From NCBI GenBank assembly GCA_024224995.1, contig JAAENB010000680.1:1-20009 (forward strand): DNA of 20,009 nt. The letters are read 5' to 3'. The position numbers were made by a program, and so were the translations under genes. Below the pieces are notes generated by a model, which saw only the letters and a program-made list of their open reading frames with translations, searched no databases and was not told where the DNA came from. Of the stretch, positions 6,188-14,237 are shown piece by piece (positions within the stretch are counted from its first letter, which is position 1; each line of letters begins with the position of its first letter). This DNA is from a bacterium. GTDB lineage: Bacteria; Spirochaetota; UBA4802; UBA5550.

Positions 6188-7042
6188 TTGACGATTAAGA
6201 CTATGAAGAGAAAAATACTAAATAAAATACTACTAATTTTCGCTTTTTGCTCTATATTTACTCCTTTTTCACAAAATGAGCTCTTTTCCGGGTCGAAACC
6301 GCCTCCTCCGCCTCCGCTTCCAAAAGAAGGAAAAGTCTTTTCTCTTACCTATCATTCCTTCCTGGGAAAGGATCAGTATTTAACTGATATTTCAATTAGA
6401 GATTTAAAATCACAAATGATCCTTCTCTTTAAACATGGCTTCAAATTCGTTTCATTTGATGATATCATCAAGAATAAACTTTCCGGCAACAAAAATATCT
6501 TTGTTACAATTGATGACGGCAATGTCAGCTCCTACTATGCCTATAAAGAGGTCTTTAAACCCCTGGGGATTAAACCTTTATTCGCCATATATCCCAACAT
6601 CATCGGGAGAAAGAGTTACGCTCTTACCTGGAATATGGTACGGGAGCTCGACGCCGACGGCTGCGAAATTGCCGCTCACGGCTACTTTCACTGGCGTATG
6701 ACCCAGGGCCTCTATTACAGAAATCAAGCAGGATTTAAAAGAGAAATATACCGTTCCAAAGAAGTTCTGGAAAAAGAACTCAAACATAAAATTACTACTT
6801 TTGTATATCCCTTTGGAGTACGGTCCCCTATTGCCAAAAAAACGATCAAGGAAGCAGGCTATAGCCACGCTTTTACCATTGTGTGGGGCCCTATCCAATA
6901 CCCGCTGAACAAAAACCCCGATCCCTATGAACTGCCCCGTTATATGGTCGTCCGCAACTGGCGTACTATTTCTGCTGCGATAATACGAGAGGCAGGTGTA
7001 GGGGAAGGTAATCGGTGGGCCGGAGGCCCGGGTGATCGGTGA
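6188..7042 (+). CDS. Secreted polysaccharide deacetylase (NodB domain)
   Basis: The 284-residue product starts with a basic stretch and a hydrophobic core (about 10-27), a Sec signal peptide without a lipobox. A proline-rich linker (38-44) follows, then a NodB/CE4 domain. Motif 1 is VTIDDGN (D109, D110), motif 2 AAHGYFHW (H164 and H168, zinc ligands), motif 3 FVYPFG. It should remove acetyl groups from envelope or extracellular N-acetylated sugars. Two starts are possible: TTG at 6188, which has GGGG 8 bp upstream, or ATG at 6203 with no clear ribosome site; I kept the first, without certainty. The last 15 residues (from G270) and the TGA stop are encoded by a palindromic repeat element, so the natural C-terminus may have been replaced, although the catalytic domain looks complete. 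Confidence 0.88.
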   Translation: MTIKTMKRKILNKILLIFAFCSIFTPFSQNELFSGSKPPPPPPLPKEGKVFSLTYHSFLGKDQYLTDISIRDLKSQMILLFKHGFKFVSFDDIIKNKLSGNKNIFVTIDDGNVSSYYAYKEVFKPLGIKPLFAIYPNIIGRKSYALTWNMVRELDADGCEIAAHGYFHWRMTQGLYYRNQAGFKREIYRSKEVLEKELKHKITTFVYPFGVRSPIAKKTIKEAGYSHAFTIVWGPIQYPLNKNPDPYELPRYMVVRNWRTISAAIIREAGVGEGNRWAGGPGDR

Positions 7043-7175
7043 TCGGTGATCGGTGATCGGTTTAAGAGAAAGAAGCCCATAGAGGCAGAGAGTGCAACGC
7101 CTCTACAGGCTTCTATTCTTACACCGGTTACTGATTACCCGGCCCCCAGGGCCACCGATTACCTTCCCCTACACC
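6995..7175. repeat. MITE-like palindromic element, copy 2, with 24-bp perfect terminal inverted repeats
   Basis: The 24 bases at 6995-7018 (beginning GGTGTAGGGGAAGG) are the exact reverse complement of 7152-7175. Between them are GGGCC/GGCCC arms, four tandem copies of GGTGATC (7031-7058), a decayed TAGAGGC/GCCTCTA hairpin around 7080-7105, and GATTACCCGGCCC. The element is too short to code for a transposase. It holds the stop codons of both flanking convergent genes: TGA at 7040-7042 and TAG (minus strand) at 7169-7171. A related copy is at 2872-2999. Confidence 0.8.
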
Positions 7176-7618
7176 GGGGTGTGAATAACATGAAGGACTA
7201 CTCCCCAGATCTCGAACTGCATCTCCTGTGTTACTGCTATGGGCTCGTAGCTGGGATTTTCCGGAGCCAGGAAGACCGCCTCCCCCTGGCGCACCAGGCG
7301 CTTTACTGTTAATTCTCCGTTCACCACGGCAATAACAATACTCCTGTCAACGGGAGCTTCCGCCCTGTCAACGATAAGTATATCTCCGGAATGAATTCCC
7401 GCGTCTATCATGGAATCACCGGAAACAGTCACAAAAAACGTTGCCGAGGGATGCCGTATAAGCAGCTCATTTAAATCCAGACTACTGTCGATATAATCAT
7501 CGGCAGGAGAAGGAAATCCTGCTGATATCCGTGTTGAATAAAGAGGGAACTTCATGGAAGCCCCCTTCCTCACCGGGTAAAGAGCCTCAATTGTATTGTC
7601 AAACATATTCCTATTCAT
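7169..7618 (-). CDS. umuD: UmuD-like S24 peptidase (SOS mutagenesis protein)
   Basis: The 149-residue protein matches UmuD in length and sequence. The self-cleavage site is SAGFPSPADDYI (between A33 and G34), followed by LDLNELLIRHPSATFFV. Catalytic serine S69 lies in SGDSMIDAGI and lysine K106 in GELTVKRL. UmuD normally undergoes RecA-stimulated cleavage and then joins UmuC to form translesion polymerase V. No umuC follows: downstream is a palindromic element, whose inverted repeat supplies the TAG stop and last codon. The start at 7618 has AGGA 9 bp upstream; internal ATGs at codons 5 and 22 are less likely. The absence of a helix-turn-helix domain argues against a LexA or phage repressor. 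Confidence 0.88.
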   Translation of the reverse strand: MNRNMFDNTIEALYPVRKGASMKFPLYSTRISAGFPSPADDYIDSSLDLNELLIRHPSATFFVTVSGDSMIDAGIHSGDILIVDRAEAPVDRSIVIAVVNGELTVKRLVRQGEAVFLAPENPSYEPIAVTQEMQFEIWGVVLHVIHTPV

Positions 7619-7666
7619 TGAATTAATCCTATTTTAATTACCTGGCGACCAATCCGCCTTTTGGAT

Positions 7667-7695
7667 ATTAAATACCCACTCCGATGTTATGTCAA
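7667..7695 (-). promoter_or_regulatory. Promoter of the umuD-like gene, with a possible operator
   Basis: On the minus strand TTGACA (7690-7695) and TTTAAT (7667-7672) are 17 bp apart. An inverted repeat AACA-N2-TGTT (7694-7703) overlaps the -35 edge and could be a repressor site. I cannot match it to a known LexA box. Confidence 0.5.
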
Positions 7696-7793
7696 CAAAT
7701 GTTTGGCCTTAATACAAATTAATTTATTTTCTCCTGGGCAGCATGCGCAGCTAACGCTGCGTACACCTGTCTTAAGTTTTTTTCAAAAATTAG

Positions 7794-7821
7794 TTGTAAA
7801 GCAAAGCCCGTATGGTATAGT
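7794..7821 (+). promoter_or_regulatory. Candidate promoter of the chemotaxis operon
   Basis: TTGTAA (7794-7799) and TATAGT (7816-7821) are separated by 16 bp, about 40 bp before the receptor start codon. The TAAAG here recalls a sigma-28 -35 box, but the -10 region does not fit GCCGATAA. Confidence 0.45.
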
Positions 7822-7862
7822 GATACGTTGTATGGACTAAAATAAATTTCAGGGGGATCGAC

Positions 7863-9434
7863 ATGAATCTTTCATGGAAGAATCTTTCATTAAATAAAAA
7901 AATACTTCTTCCTGGTATATTGCTGATACTCTTATTCATAGCATTTACCCTGGGATATATCCTTCCATTGATAAAAACCCAGCTGGTGGCAGAAAAAAAA
8001 GACAAAATCAGGGAACTTGTTAATATAACCATCAGTTCAGTTCAAAAAATTCATGATGATTTTACCGCCGGAAAAATAACCGAAGACGCGGCCAAACAGG
8101 CTGCAATTGACCTGCTTAGAAAAATGCGGTACGGCCCTGAGAGTAAAGATTACCTCTGGATCAATGACTTCCAGCCCAAAATGATAATGCACCCCTACAA
8201 TACCGCTCTTGAAGGAAAGGATCTATCAAAGAAAGAGGATAAAGCCGGTAGTCTTTTATTTATGGATATGCTAAAAGTCTGCAGGGATAGCGAAGAGAAA
8301 GCCGGGTATGTCCACTATATGTGGCAAAAAACGGATGACAAAAACTATATCATTCCCAAAATATCTTACGTAAGAACGTTCGAGCCCTGGAACTGGATTA
8401 TCGGGACCGGTATTTATTTAGAAGATGTTAAAGCGGCACTCAATGAGCAATACCGCAATGTATCGGCAATCTTAGGATTGTTGATAACACTTTTCCTGGT
8501 CCTGATCTATTTAACAGCACGGCAGGTGGCAAAACCCATAAGCCTGAATCTTAAATACGCCCGGAGTATCGCCGAAGGCGATCTCACTATTGATATAGTC
8601 GTAGACCGGTACGATGAGACCGGGAAACTGACTTCGGCTATGAAGGAGATGCAGATTAAACTTTCCGAAGTTATACGGAATATTATAGAAAGCGCCTCTA
8701 CCCTGGCCCTTTCCGCGAACGAGATCAGTTCGACCTCACAGAGCCTGTCGGAAAGCGCGAATGAGCAGGCTGCCAATGTTGAAGAGATTACCTCTTCCAT
8801 GGAACAAATGGGTGCCACCATATCCCAGAATACGGAAAACTCCAGGAATACCGACGAAATTGCCACAAAGACATCAAGGCAGGCCGAAGAGGGAGGCCAG
8901 GCTGTGACCGATACCCTTCATGCTATGCGGCAAATCGCCGAAAAAACCAGCCTCATAGAAGATATTGCCTATCAAACCAACCTGCTGGCCCTGAACGCGG
9001 CAATTGAAGCGGCACGGGCCGGAGAACACGGCAGGGGATTTGCTGTTGTGGCAAGTGAAGTTAGAAAACTGGCTGAACGAAGCCAGGTAGCTGCCCAGGA
9101 AATCGGCAGCCTGGCGGACAAAAGTGTTAATGTCGCGGAAAAAGCCGGAAAGCTCCTGGAAGAGATAGTTCCCAATATCAAACAGACTTCCGACCTTGTG
9201 CAGGATATAACCGCCGCGTCCGAGCAGCAGGATACCGGGGTGAACCAGATCAACGTTGGCATGGGCCAGCTTAATGAAATTACCCAGCATACGGCTGCGG
9301 CATCGGAAGAATTGGCATCAACATCCGATGTGTTAAGTGACCAGGCGAAATACCTGAAAAAAATGATAAACTTTTTTAACGTAGCAAAAGCCGAAAAAAA
9401 AGGTTCCTCTACTCCGGTGATAAAAAACAAGTAA
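7863..9434 (+). CDS. Methyl-accepting chemotaxis protein with single Cache sensor domain
   Basis: This 523-residue transmembrane receptor has helix 1 at about 13-36, a periplasmic sCache_2-type domain (about 40-195, with [16 protein letters not shown] at 97-112 and [14 protein letters not shown] near its end), helix 2 at about 201-218, a HAMP domain (219-270), and a cytoplasmic signalling coiled coil (275-515). The CheA/CheW-contacting tip, [21 protein letters not shown], is intact near residue 366. It senses a small extracellular ligand and controls CheA through CheW. It is the first gene of the operon, with GGGGG before the ATG. Unlike many receptors it has no visible C-terminal pentapeptide for CheR or CheB docking. 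Confidence 0.95.
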   Translation: MNLSWKNLSLNKKILLPGILLILLFIAFTLGYILPLIKTQLVAEKKDKIRELVNITISSVQKIHDDFTAGKITEDAAKQAAIDLLRKMRYGPESKDYLWINDFQPKMIMHPYNTALEGKDLSKKEDKAGSLLFMDMLKVCRDSEEKAGYVHYMWQKTDDKNYIIPKISYVRTFEPWNWIIGTGIYLEDVKAALNEQYRNVSAILGLLITLFLVLIYLTARQVAKPISLNLKYARSIAEGDLTIDIVVDRYDETGKLTSAMKEMQIKLSEVIRNIIESASTLALSANEISSTSQSLSESANEQAANVEEITSSMEQMGATISQNTENSRNTDEIATKTSRQAEEGGQAVTDTLHAMRQIAEKTSLIEDIAYQTNLLALNAAIEAARAGEHGRGFAVVASEVRKLAERSQVAAQEIGSLADKSVNVAEKAGKLLEEIVPNIKQTSDLVQDITAASEQQDTGVNQINVGMGQLNEITQHTAAASEELASTSDVLSDQAKYLKKMINFFNVAKAEKKGSSTPVIKNK

Positions 9435-9471
9435 AAAGTGAGTGATTCTAGAGCGCATGGAGGTTCTCTGA

Positions 9472-10038
9472 GTGAGAGAAACAGTTGAAAAGGTTAACGA
9501 AAAACTAACAAGAAACATCCCCGGTCTCCAGGGCAAAACATTGGGCAAGGAATATCATCAATATCTGGTATTTCTTCTTGGCAAGGAACTATACGGCGTT
9601 GATGTTGACTATGTTAAAGAAGTCCTGGAATTCTGCCGCGTTACCAGGGTCCCGGCTGTACCGGAACAGATAAAAGGCGTCATTAACCTGAGAGGCGATG
9701 TAATTCCCGTAATCGACCTCACTGCCAGGTTTTACAAGCACCAGAGCGAGGTTAGCAGGAAAACCTGCATTGTTATTACAGAATTCAGGGATGAAGATGA
9801 AATCCATTCAATTGGCATGATGATAGACGCGGTAAACTCCGTAATAGACATTCCTGCGGGAGACATAAAGGCTCCCCCGGGATTCGGTTCAAAAATACGG
9901 CCGGACTTTATCTCCGGTATTCTGCATGAGGAATCCAGTAGTAAGTTTATTATCCTGCTTGATATAAAAAAAGTACTGGATGCGGAAGAGCTCGCCTCCT
10001 TTAATGATATAGAGAGTTCTAATAATAATACGGGGTAG
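9472..10038 (+). CDS. cheW: CheW coupling protein
   Basis: The 188-residue protein has a CheW domain from about residue 28 (YHQYLVFLLGKELYGVDV) to 175, including GVINLRGDVIPVIDL (69-83) and the late block ILLDIKKVL. It links chemoreceptors to CheA. It starts with GTG at 9472, chosen because GGAGG lies 8-9 bp upstream; this gives an N-terminal tail of about 27 residues that many CheW proteins lack. It follows the receptor gene by 37 bp and precedes cheY by 31 bp. Confidence 0.93.
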   Translation: MRETVEKVNEKLTRNIPGLQGKTLGKEYHQYLVFLLGKELYGVDVDYVKEVLEFCRVTRVPAVPEQIKGVINLRGDVIPVIDLTARFYKHQSEVSRKTCIVITEFRDEDEIHSIGMMIDAVNSVIDIPAGDIKAPPGFGSKIRPDFISGILHEESSSKFIILLDIKKVLDAEELASFNDIESSNNNTG

Positions 10039-10069
10039 CTCCCCCCCAATACGAAATGAGGTGTTATTT

Positions 10070-10444
10070 ATGAGTAAAACGATTATGATTGTCGATGATT
10101 CTGTTGCCATACGGCAAACCGTCGGCTTCACCCTGCATGAAGCCGGGTATACCGTTATAGAGGCATGCGACGGCGAGGATGCTTTAGCGAAATTAAACGG
10201 CCAGCAAATAGATCTTATTATTTCTGATGTGAACATGCCGAATATGGATGGTATTACACTGCTCAAAACCGTTAAATCGGATAAATCATATTCCGCGTAT
10301 AAGTTTGCCCCTTTTATTATGCTTACAACAGAAGCCGGAGCATCGAAAAAAGAAGAAGGAAAAGAAGCCGGGGCAAAGGCATGGATGGTTAAGCCCTTTA
10401 AAGCCGACCAGCTCCTGAGCGCCGTTAAAAAATTGATTATATAG
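10070..10444 (+). CDS. cheY: CheY-like single-domain response regulator
   Basis: This 124-residue receiver domain has no output domain. Its acidic pocket is D9-D10, the phosphorylated residue is D53 (ISDVNMPNMDG), the switch threonine is T86 or T87 (IMLTTEAG), and the conserved lysine is K108 (MVKPFKA). A tryptophan at 105 occupies the place of the usual aromatic switch residue. I take ATG 10070 as the start; an in-frame GTG at 10061 is part of the GAGGTG ribosome site. Phosphorylated by CheA, it would act on the flagellar motor switch or another motility target. Its place between cheW and the STAS gene supports this. Confidence 0.92.
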   Translation: MSKTIMIVDDSVAIRQTVGFTLHEAGYTVIEACDGEDALAKLNGQQIDLIISDVNMPNMDGITLLKTVKSDKSYSAYKFAPFIMLTTEAGASKKEEGKEAGAKAWMVKPFKADQLLSAVKKLII

Positions 10445-10471
10445 GTTCCACGGAAAACCCGGGAGAACAAT

Positions 10472-10762
10472 ATGAAGATAATAAAAAACTCAACCCCTGA
10501 TGGCGATACCATACTGAAAATTAACGGGGATATGACCATATACTCCGCACGGGGATTTAAAGATCTTCTGCTTAAATATATTGAAAGCAGCTCTGCCCTG
10601 GCTCTCGATCTTTCCGGAGTTGGTAAAATCGACACTGCGGGATTTCAACTGCTGATTCTTGGAAAGCGTGAAGCGGAAAAAGCCGGAAAAAATTTAAAAG
10701 TTGTTAACCCGTCACTGGAAGTTTCCAGGCTCTTTAACCTGTATGGAGAAACAATTGAGTAA
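10472..10762 (+). CDS. STAS-domain protein (anti-sigma-factor-antagonist type)
   Basis: This 96-residue protein is one STAS domain. The key loop reads LDLSGVGKIDTAGFQLL (45-61), with threonine T55 where SpoIIAA-type proteins have the phosphorylated serine. Such proteins usually swap partners under the control of a serine/threonine kinase and a PP2C phosphatase. A phosphatase of that class lies at 16139-17917, but I see no matching kinase. STAS proteins are also found inside chemotaxis clusters near cheA, where their role is poorly defined. Gaps of 27 bp to cheY and 48 bp to cheA show co-transcription. GGGAG precedes the ATG. Confidence 0.88.
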   Translation: MKIIKNSTPDGDTILKINGDMTIYSARGFKDLLLKYIESSSALALDLSGVGKIDTAGFQLLILGKREAEKAGKNLKVVNPSLEVSRLFNLYGETIE

Positions 10763-10779
10763 ACAAAACAAAACAAAAC
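10761..10779 (+). repeat. AAAAC pentanucleotide repeat between the STAS gene and cheA
   Basis: Nearly four tandem copies of AAAAC start within the STAS stop codon. They lie in the untranslated gap, about 20 bp before the cheA ribosome site. Confidence 0.6.
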
Positions 10780-10810
10780 CGGTACAATCTTAATAAGTCG
10801 GAGTTAATCG

Positions 10811-13060
10811 ATGGCAACAGGAGAAAAATACGATACCAGGGGAATGGTCGATATATTTTTTATCGAGTGCAGGGAATTGCTTGAAGCAATGGAAAGCTCT
10901 TTGTTAAAACTGGAAAAAGAGAGTATCGACGAGGAATCAATTCGCTCCATATTTCGCGCCGCTCACACTATAAAAGGTTCATCCGGCATGTTCGGTTTTG
11001 GTGAAATTGAAATGTTCACGCACACGGTAGAAAACCTCCTGGATGACGTGAGCAATGATAAAATAAATCTTAATCACGACATGATTGCCCTTCTTCTTGA
11101 ATGCCATGATTTTATACTACTCCTGGTCGATTTTTTTGAAGAACAGAATGACGGATTCATTGATGACGATACTAAAACAAAGCGTGAATCGTTACAATCC
11201 CGTCTTAAGTCGTATATGGAAGGTTCTGCTGAGAGTACACAGCCGGAACCGCAAGCCGGAGACTCCCCTGTTGAAGACGGCCCAACAGTAGACCGGGAAG
11301 AAGAACAAGAGGGCGAAGATGTTAATCAAATTACGGTCATTGCCCCGGGCCCGGGTGAAACCAATGTCCGGAACGAATGCTGGCACATATCCCTTCGTTT
11401 TAAAGAAGAAACATTCAATGACGGTTTTGATCCCCAGTCATTTATATCCTACCTGAATGAGCTTGGAGAAATTGCCAAGATCAAGACCATATCCGAATCC
11501 ATTCCTGCTGCCGCTGAGATGGACCCGCATAAATGTTACATTGGGTTTGAAATAGATTTTAAAGGAAATACTACCAAGGATCAGCTTGAGGATGTTTTTG
11601 AATTCGTCCAGGATGACTGCGTTATCCGGATACTGATGCCCTACAGCGATATTACCGAGTATGTTAAACTGATCCAGGAACTGCCCGACACTCCCCAGAT
11701 TGGAAAAATCTTAACTGAAATTGGCTCTCTCACGGAGGTGGAACTGGCGGAAGTTCTTAAGCTCCAGGAGACCGAAAAAGGAAAACTGTTTGGGGAAATT
11801 GTCGTTGAAGAAAATATGGTTCCCCAGCCTGTTCTCGACGCGGCTGTTGAACGGCAAAAAAACATCCGTAAAGCGGAAGAATGGAAAAAGAAATCCATCC
11901 GTATTGACCCGGAAAAACTGGATAATCTCATTAACCTGGTTGGTGAGCTGGTAATAAACGGTGCCAATGTGAAACAGCTCTCCGATCTCGGGAACGACAA
12001 TGACCTGTCCGAGTCTGTTTCGCGTATGTCCAGGCTCATCGAAGAAATCAGGGACAGTACCATGAACATCCGGATGGTTCAAATTGGTGAAACCTTCGGC
12101 CGCTTTGAGCGGATTGTCCGGGACCTCAGCAAACAGGTCGGCAAAAAGATCGACCTGGTAGTAAATGGCGGCGAGACCGAGCTGGACAAAACATTGATCG
12201 AAAAAATAAGCGATCCATTAATGCACCTGGTTCGGAACTCCATTGATCACGGCATTGATACCCCTGAAGAACGGCAGAAAAAAGGCAAGCCGGTCCAGGC
12301 AAAAATATATCTCAATGCCTACCATGAAACCGGTTCTATCGTTGTTGAAATAATCGACGATGGAAATGGGATCAATAAAGAAAAGATCATTGCCAGGGCT
12401 ATTGAGCGGGGACTTCTCCAGACCAAGCAGGTACAGCATCTTTCGGAGGAAGAGATCTTCCGGTTTATTTTTGAACCGGGGTTTTCCACTGCCGAAGAAA
12501 TAACCAGCCTTTCGGGCCGGGGTGTTGGTATGGATGTGGTGAAAAAAAACATCGAAGGACTGCGCGGTTCGGTTGCGATTGAAAGCACTGAAGGAGAAGG
12601 TACTACCGTCCGGATACATCTTCCCCTGACCCTGGCAATCATCGACGGTTTTATGGTTGAGGTTGGCGATGCGGTGTATGTCATTCCCCTTGATATGGTT
12701 ATTGAATGTACTGAAATATCCCTGGATGAGATCAAAGGACAGGAGAGCGGGAACTTCGTAAACCTGCGAGGAGATGTTCTCCCCTTCCTGCACCTGCGGG
12801 AACTCTTTGATGAAAGCGGTACCATTCCAAAAAGAGAAAACATCATTGTTGTTGAATATGCTCATAAGAAAGCGGGAATTGTTGTCGATAAATTAATTGG
12901 GGAATTTCAGACTGTAATAAAACCTCTTGGAAAACTGTTTAACAGGATACAATGGATAAGCGGTGCCACGATTCTGGGCACCGGAGATGTTGCCCTGATT
13001 CTTGATGTCCCCATGCTTATTCAACATATCAGGGGGCTTGAAAATAAAAAAGCCGGCTAA
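10811..13060 (+). CDS. cheA: CheA chemotaxis histidine kinase with MshEN-like insert
   Basis: The 749-residue kinase has, in order: the P1 phosphotransfer domain with H52 (AAHTIKGSSG); an acidic linker (about 135-180); a P2-position domain (about 187-290, starting CWHISLRFKEETF); two MshEN-like repeats (about 295-318 QIGKILTEIGSL and 323-347 LFGEIVVEE); the P3 dimerisation domain (about 361-430); the ATP-binding P4 domain with N box HLVRNSIDHGID, G1 IDDGNGIN, F box FEPGFST and G2 GRGVGMDVV; and the CheW-like P5 domain (about 610-745). All catalytic motifs are intact. It phosphorylates CheY and CheB in response to receptors. The MshEN-like segment is also present in the CheX-like protein at 5110-5967, which may mean a shared ligand or contact. 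GGAG precedes the ATG. Confidence 0.95.
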   Translation: MATGEKYDTRGMVDIFFIECRELLEAMESSLLKLEKESIDEESIRSIFRAAHTIKGSSGMFGFGEIEMFTHTVENLLDDVSNDKINLNHDMIALLLECHDFILLLVDFFEEQNDGFIDDDTKTKRESLQSRLKSYMEGSAESTQPEPQAGDSPVEDGPTVDREEEQEGEDVNQITVIAPGPGETNVRNECWHISLRFKEETFNDGFDPQSFISYLNELGEIAKIKTISESIPAAAEMDPHKCYIGFEIDFKGNTTKDQLEDVFEFVQDDCVIRILMPYSDITEYVKLIQELPDTPQIGKILTEIGSLTEVELAEVLKLQETEKGKLFGEIVVEENMVPQPVLDAAVERQKNIRKAEEWKKKSIRIDPEKLDNLINLVGELVINGANVKQLSDLGNDNDLSESVSRMSRLIEEIRDSTMNIRMVQIGETFGRFERIVRDLSKQVGKKIDLVVNGGETELDKTLIEKISDPLMHLVRNSIDHGIDTPEERQKKGKPVQAKIYLNAYHETGSIVVEIIDDGNGINKEKIIARAIERGLLQTKQVQHLSEEEIFRFIFEPGFSTAEEITSLSGRGVGMDVVKKNIEGLRGSVAIESTEGEGTTVRIHLPLTLAIIDGFMVEVGDAVYVIPLDMVIECTEISLDEIKGQESGNFVNLRGDVLPFLHLRELFDESGTIPKRENIIVVEYAHKKAGIVVDKLIGEFQTVIKPLGKLFNRIQWISGATILGTGDVALILDVPMLIQHIRGLENKKAG

Positions 13061-13103
13061 TAAATTGCCGCTCATATCAATTTAAATTAGAAGAGTGAAA
13101 AAA

Positions 13104-14207
13104 ATGACAGAAAAAATCAAAGTTCACATTGTTGACGATTCGGCCCTTGTTCGCCAGGTCTTAAGCGCCGTACTTACCTCCGATCCCGGTATTGAGATTA
13201 TGGCCACCTCATCCGATCCTATTATTGCCAAGAAACGTCTGGAAAAAGAATGGCCCGATGTTTTCATTCTCGATATTGAAATGCCGCGGATGGACGGGAT
13301 CACCTTTTTAAAAGAAATCATGAAAACCAAACCAACTCCTGTGGTAATGTGTTCTTCCCTTACCGAAAAAAACGCGCAGATTTCCATGCAGGCCATGTCC
13401 GCCGGAGCTGTTGAAGTAATTTCCAAACCCAAAGTTGGCATTAAAGATTTTCTCACGGACTCAGCAGTGAGACTTATTGATAAGGTCAAATCCGCTGCCC
13501 AGGCCGACATGACGCAGCTCATGCCAAAAGATACGGGAAAAGCCGCCCCTGGCGCTGCCCAAAAAAAACAACGGGTTCTTGGAGAACCCAAATTAAACGC
13601 CGACGCGGTTATTTCCCCCTGGGACGGAAAAACAGTCAGCCTCGATACAGACAGGATCATTGCTATTGGTGCTTCTGCCGGCGGTACCCATGCCATTGAA
13701 GCAATTCTAAAATCACTGCCTGCGGAATCGCCCGGAATTGTTATTGTTCAGCATATGCCGGAAAAATTTACCAAAGCCTTTGCCGACAGGCTCAATAACC
13801 TTTGTGCTATTACGGTAAAAGAAGCCGAAAGCGGGGACATTATTAAACCGGGATGCGCGATTATCGGTCAGGGCAACATTCATCTGGTAATTGACAGGAA
13901 AGATAATAACTATTGCACCAGGCTTAAAGAAGGACCGCTGGTGAGCCGTCACCGCCCTTCAGTGGATGTGCTATTCCGGTCCGTTGCAAAAAGCGCGGGA
14001 AAAAATGCTATTGGAGTTATTCTTACGGGTATGGGAGATGATGGTGCTGCCGGGCTGCTCGAAATGCACAAAGCCGGTGCCGCTACTATTGCCCAGGACA
14101 AAGAGACCTGTGTTGTATTTGGTATGCCCCAGGAAGCGATTAAACGCGGCGCTGCCGATAAAGTATTGCCCCTGGGAGATATCCCTATGGCGATGATGTC
14201 GGAATAA
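13104..14207 (+). CDS. cheB: CheB protein-glutamate methylesterase
   Basis: The 367-residue enzyme has an N-terminal receiver domain (phosphorylated residue D57 in LDIEMPRMDG), a linker of about 45 residues, and a C-terminal methylesterase with its full triad: S191 (GASAGG), H217 (QHMPEKF) and D312 or D313 (LTGMGDDGAAG). It removes methyl groups from receptor glutamates, and phosphorylation by CheA activates it. I take the ATG at 13104; an in-frame GTG at 13095 is possible but overlaps the weak purine-rich ribosome site. No CheR methyltransferase gene is in the window, so the methylation partner must lie elsewhere. Confidence 0.93.
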   Translation: MTEKIKVHIVDDSALVRQVLSAVLTSDPGIEIMATSSDPIIAKKRLEKEWPDVFILDIEMPRMDGITFLKEIMKTKPTPVVMCSSLTEKNAQISMQAMSAGAVEVISKPKVGIKDFLTDSAVRLIDKVKSAAQADMTQLMPKDTGKAAPGAAQKKQRVLGEPKLNADAVISPWDGKTVSLDTDRIIAIGASAGGTHAIEAILKSLPAESPGIVIVQHMPEKFTKAFADRLNNLCAITVKEAESGDIIKPGCAIIGQGNIHLVIDRKDNNYCTRLKEGPLVSRHRPSVDVLFRSVAKSAGKNAIGVILTGMGDDGAAGLLEMHKAGAATIAQDKETCVVFGMPQEAIKRGAADKVLPLGDIPMAMMSE

Positions 14208-14237
14208 CGTTAATTCCGGTTCCGGCATGAATATAAA

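Noticed and set aside
7031..7060. CRISPR-like repeat array
   Set aside because: The units are 7 bp with no spacers; it is a simple tandem repeat inside a palindromic element.
7046..7312. An 88-residue plus-strand frame across the element and the end of the umuD-like gene
   Set aside because: It is antisense to a clear gene, consists partly of repeat sequence, and has no ribosome site.
7797..7824. Sigma-28 flagellar promoter before the receptor gene
   Set aside because: TAAAG fits the -35 region, but the -10 region TATAGTGA is far from GCCGATAA; a sigma-70-type reading fits better.
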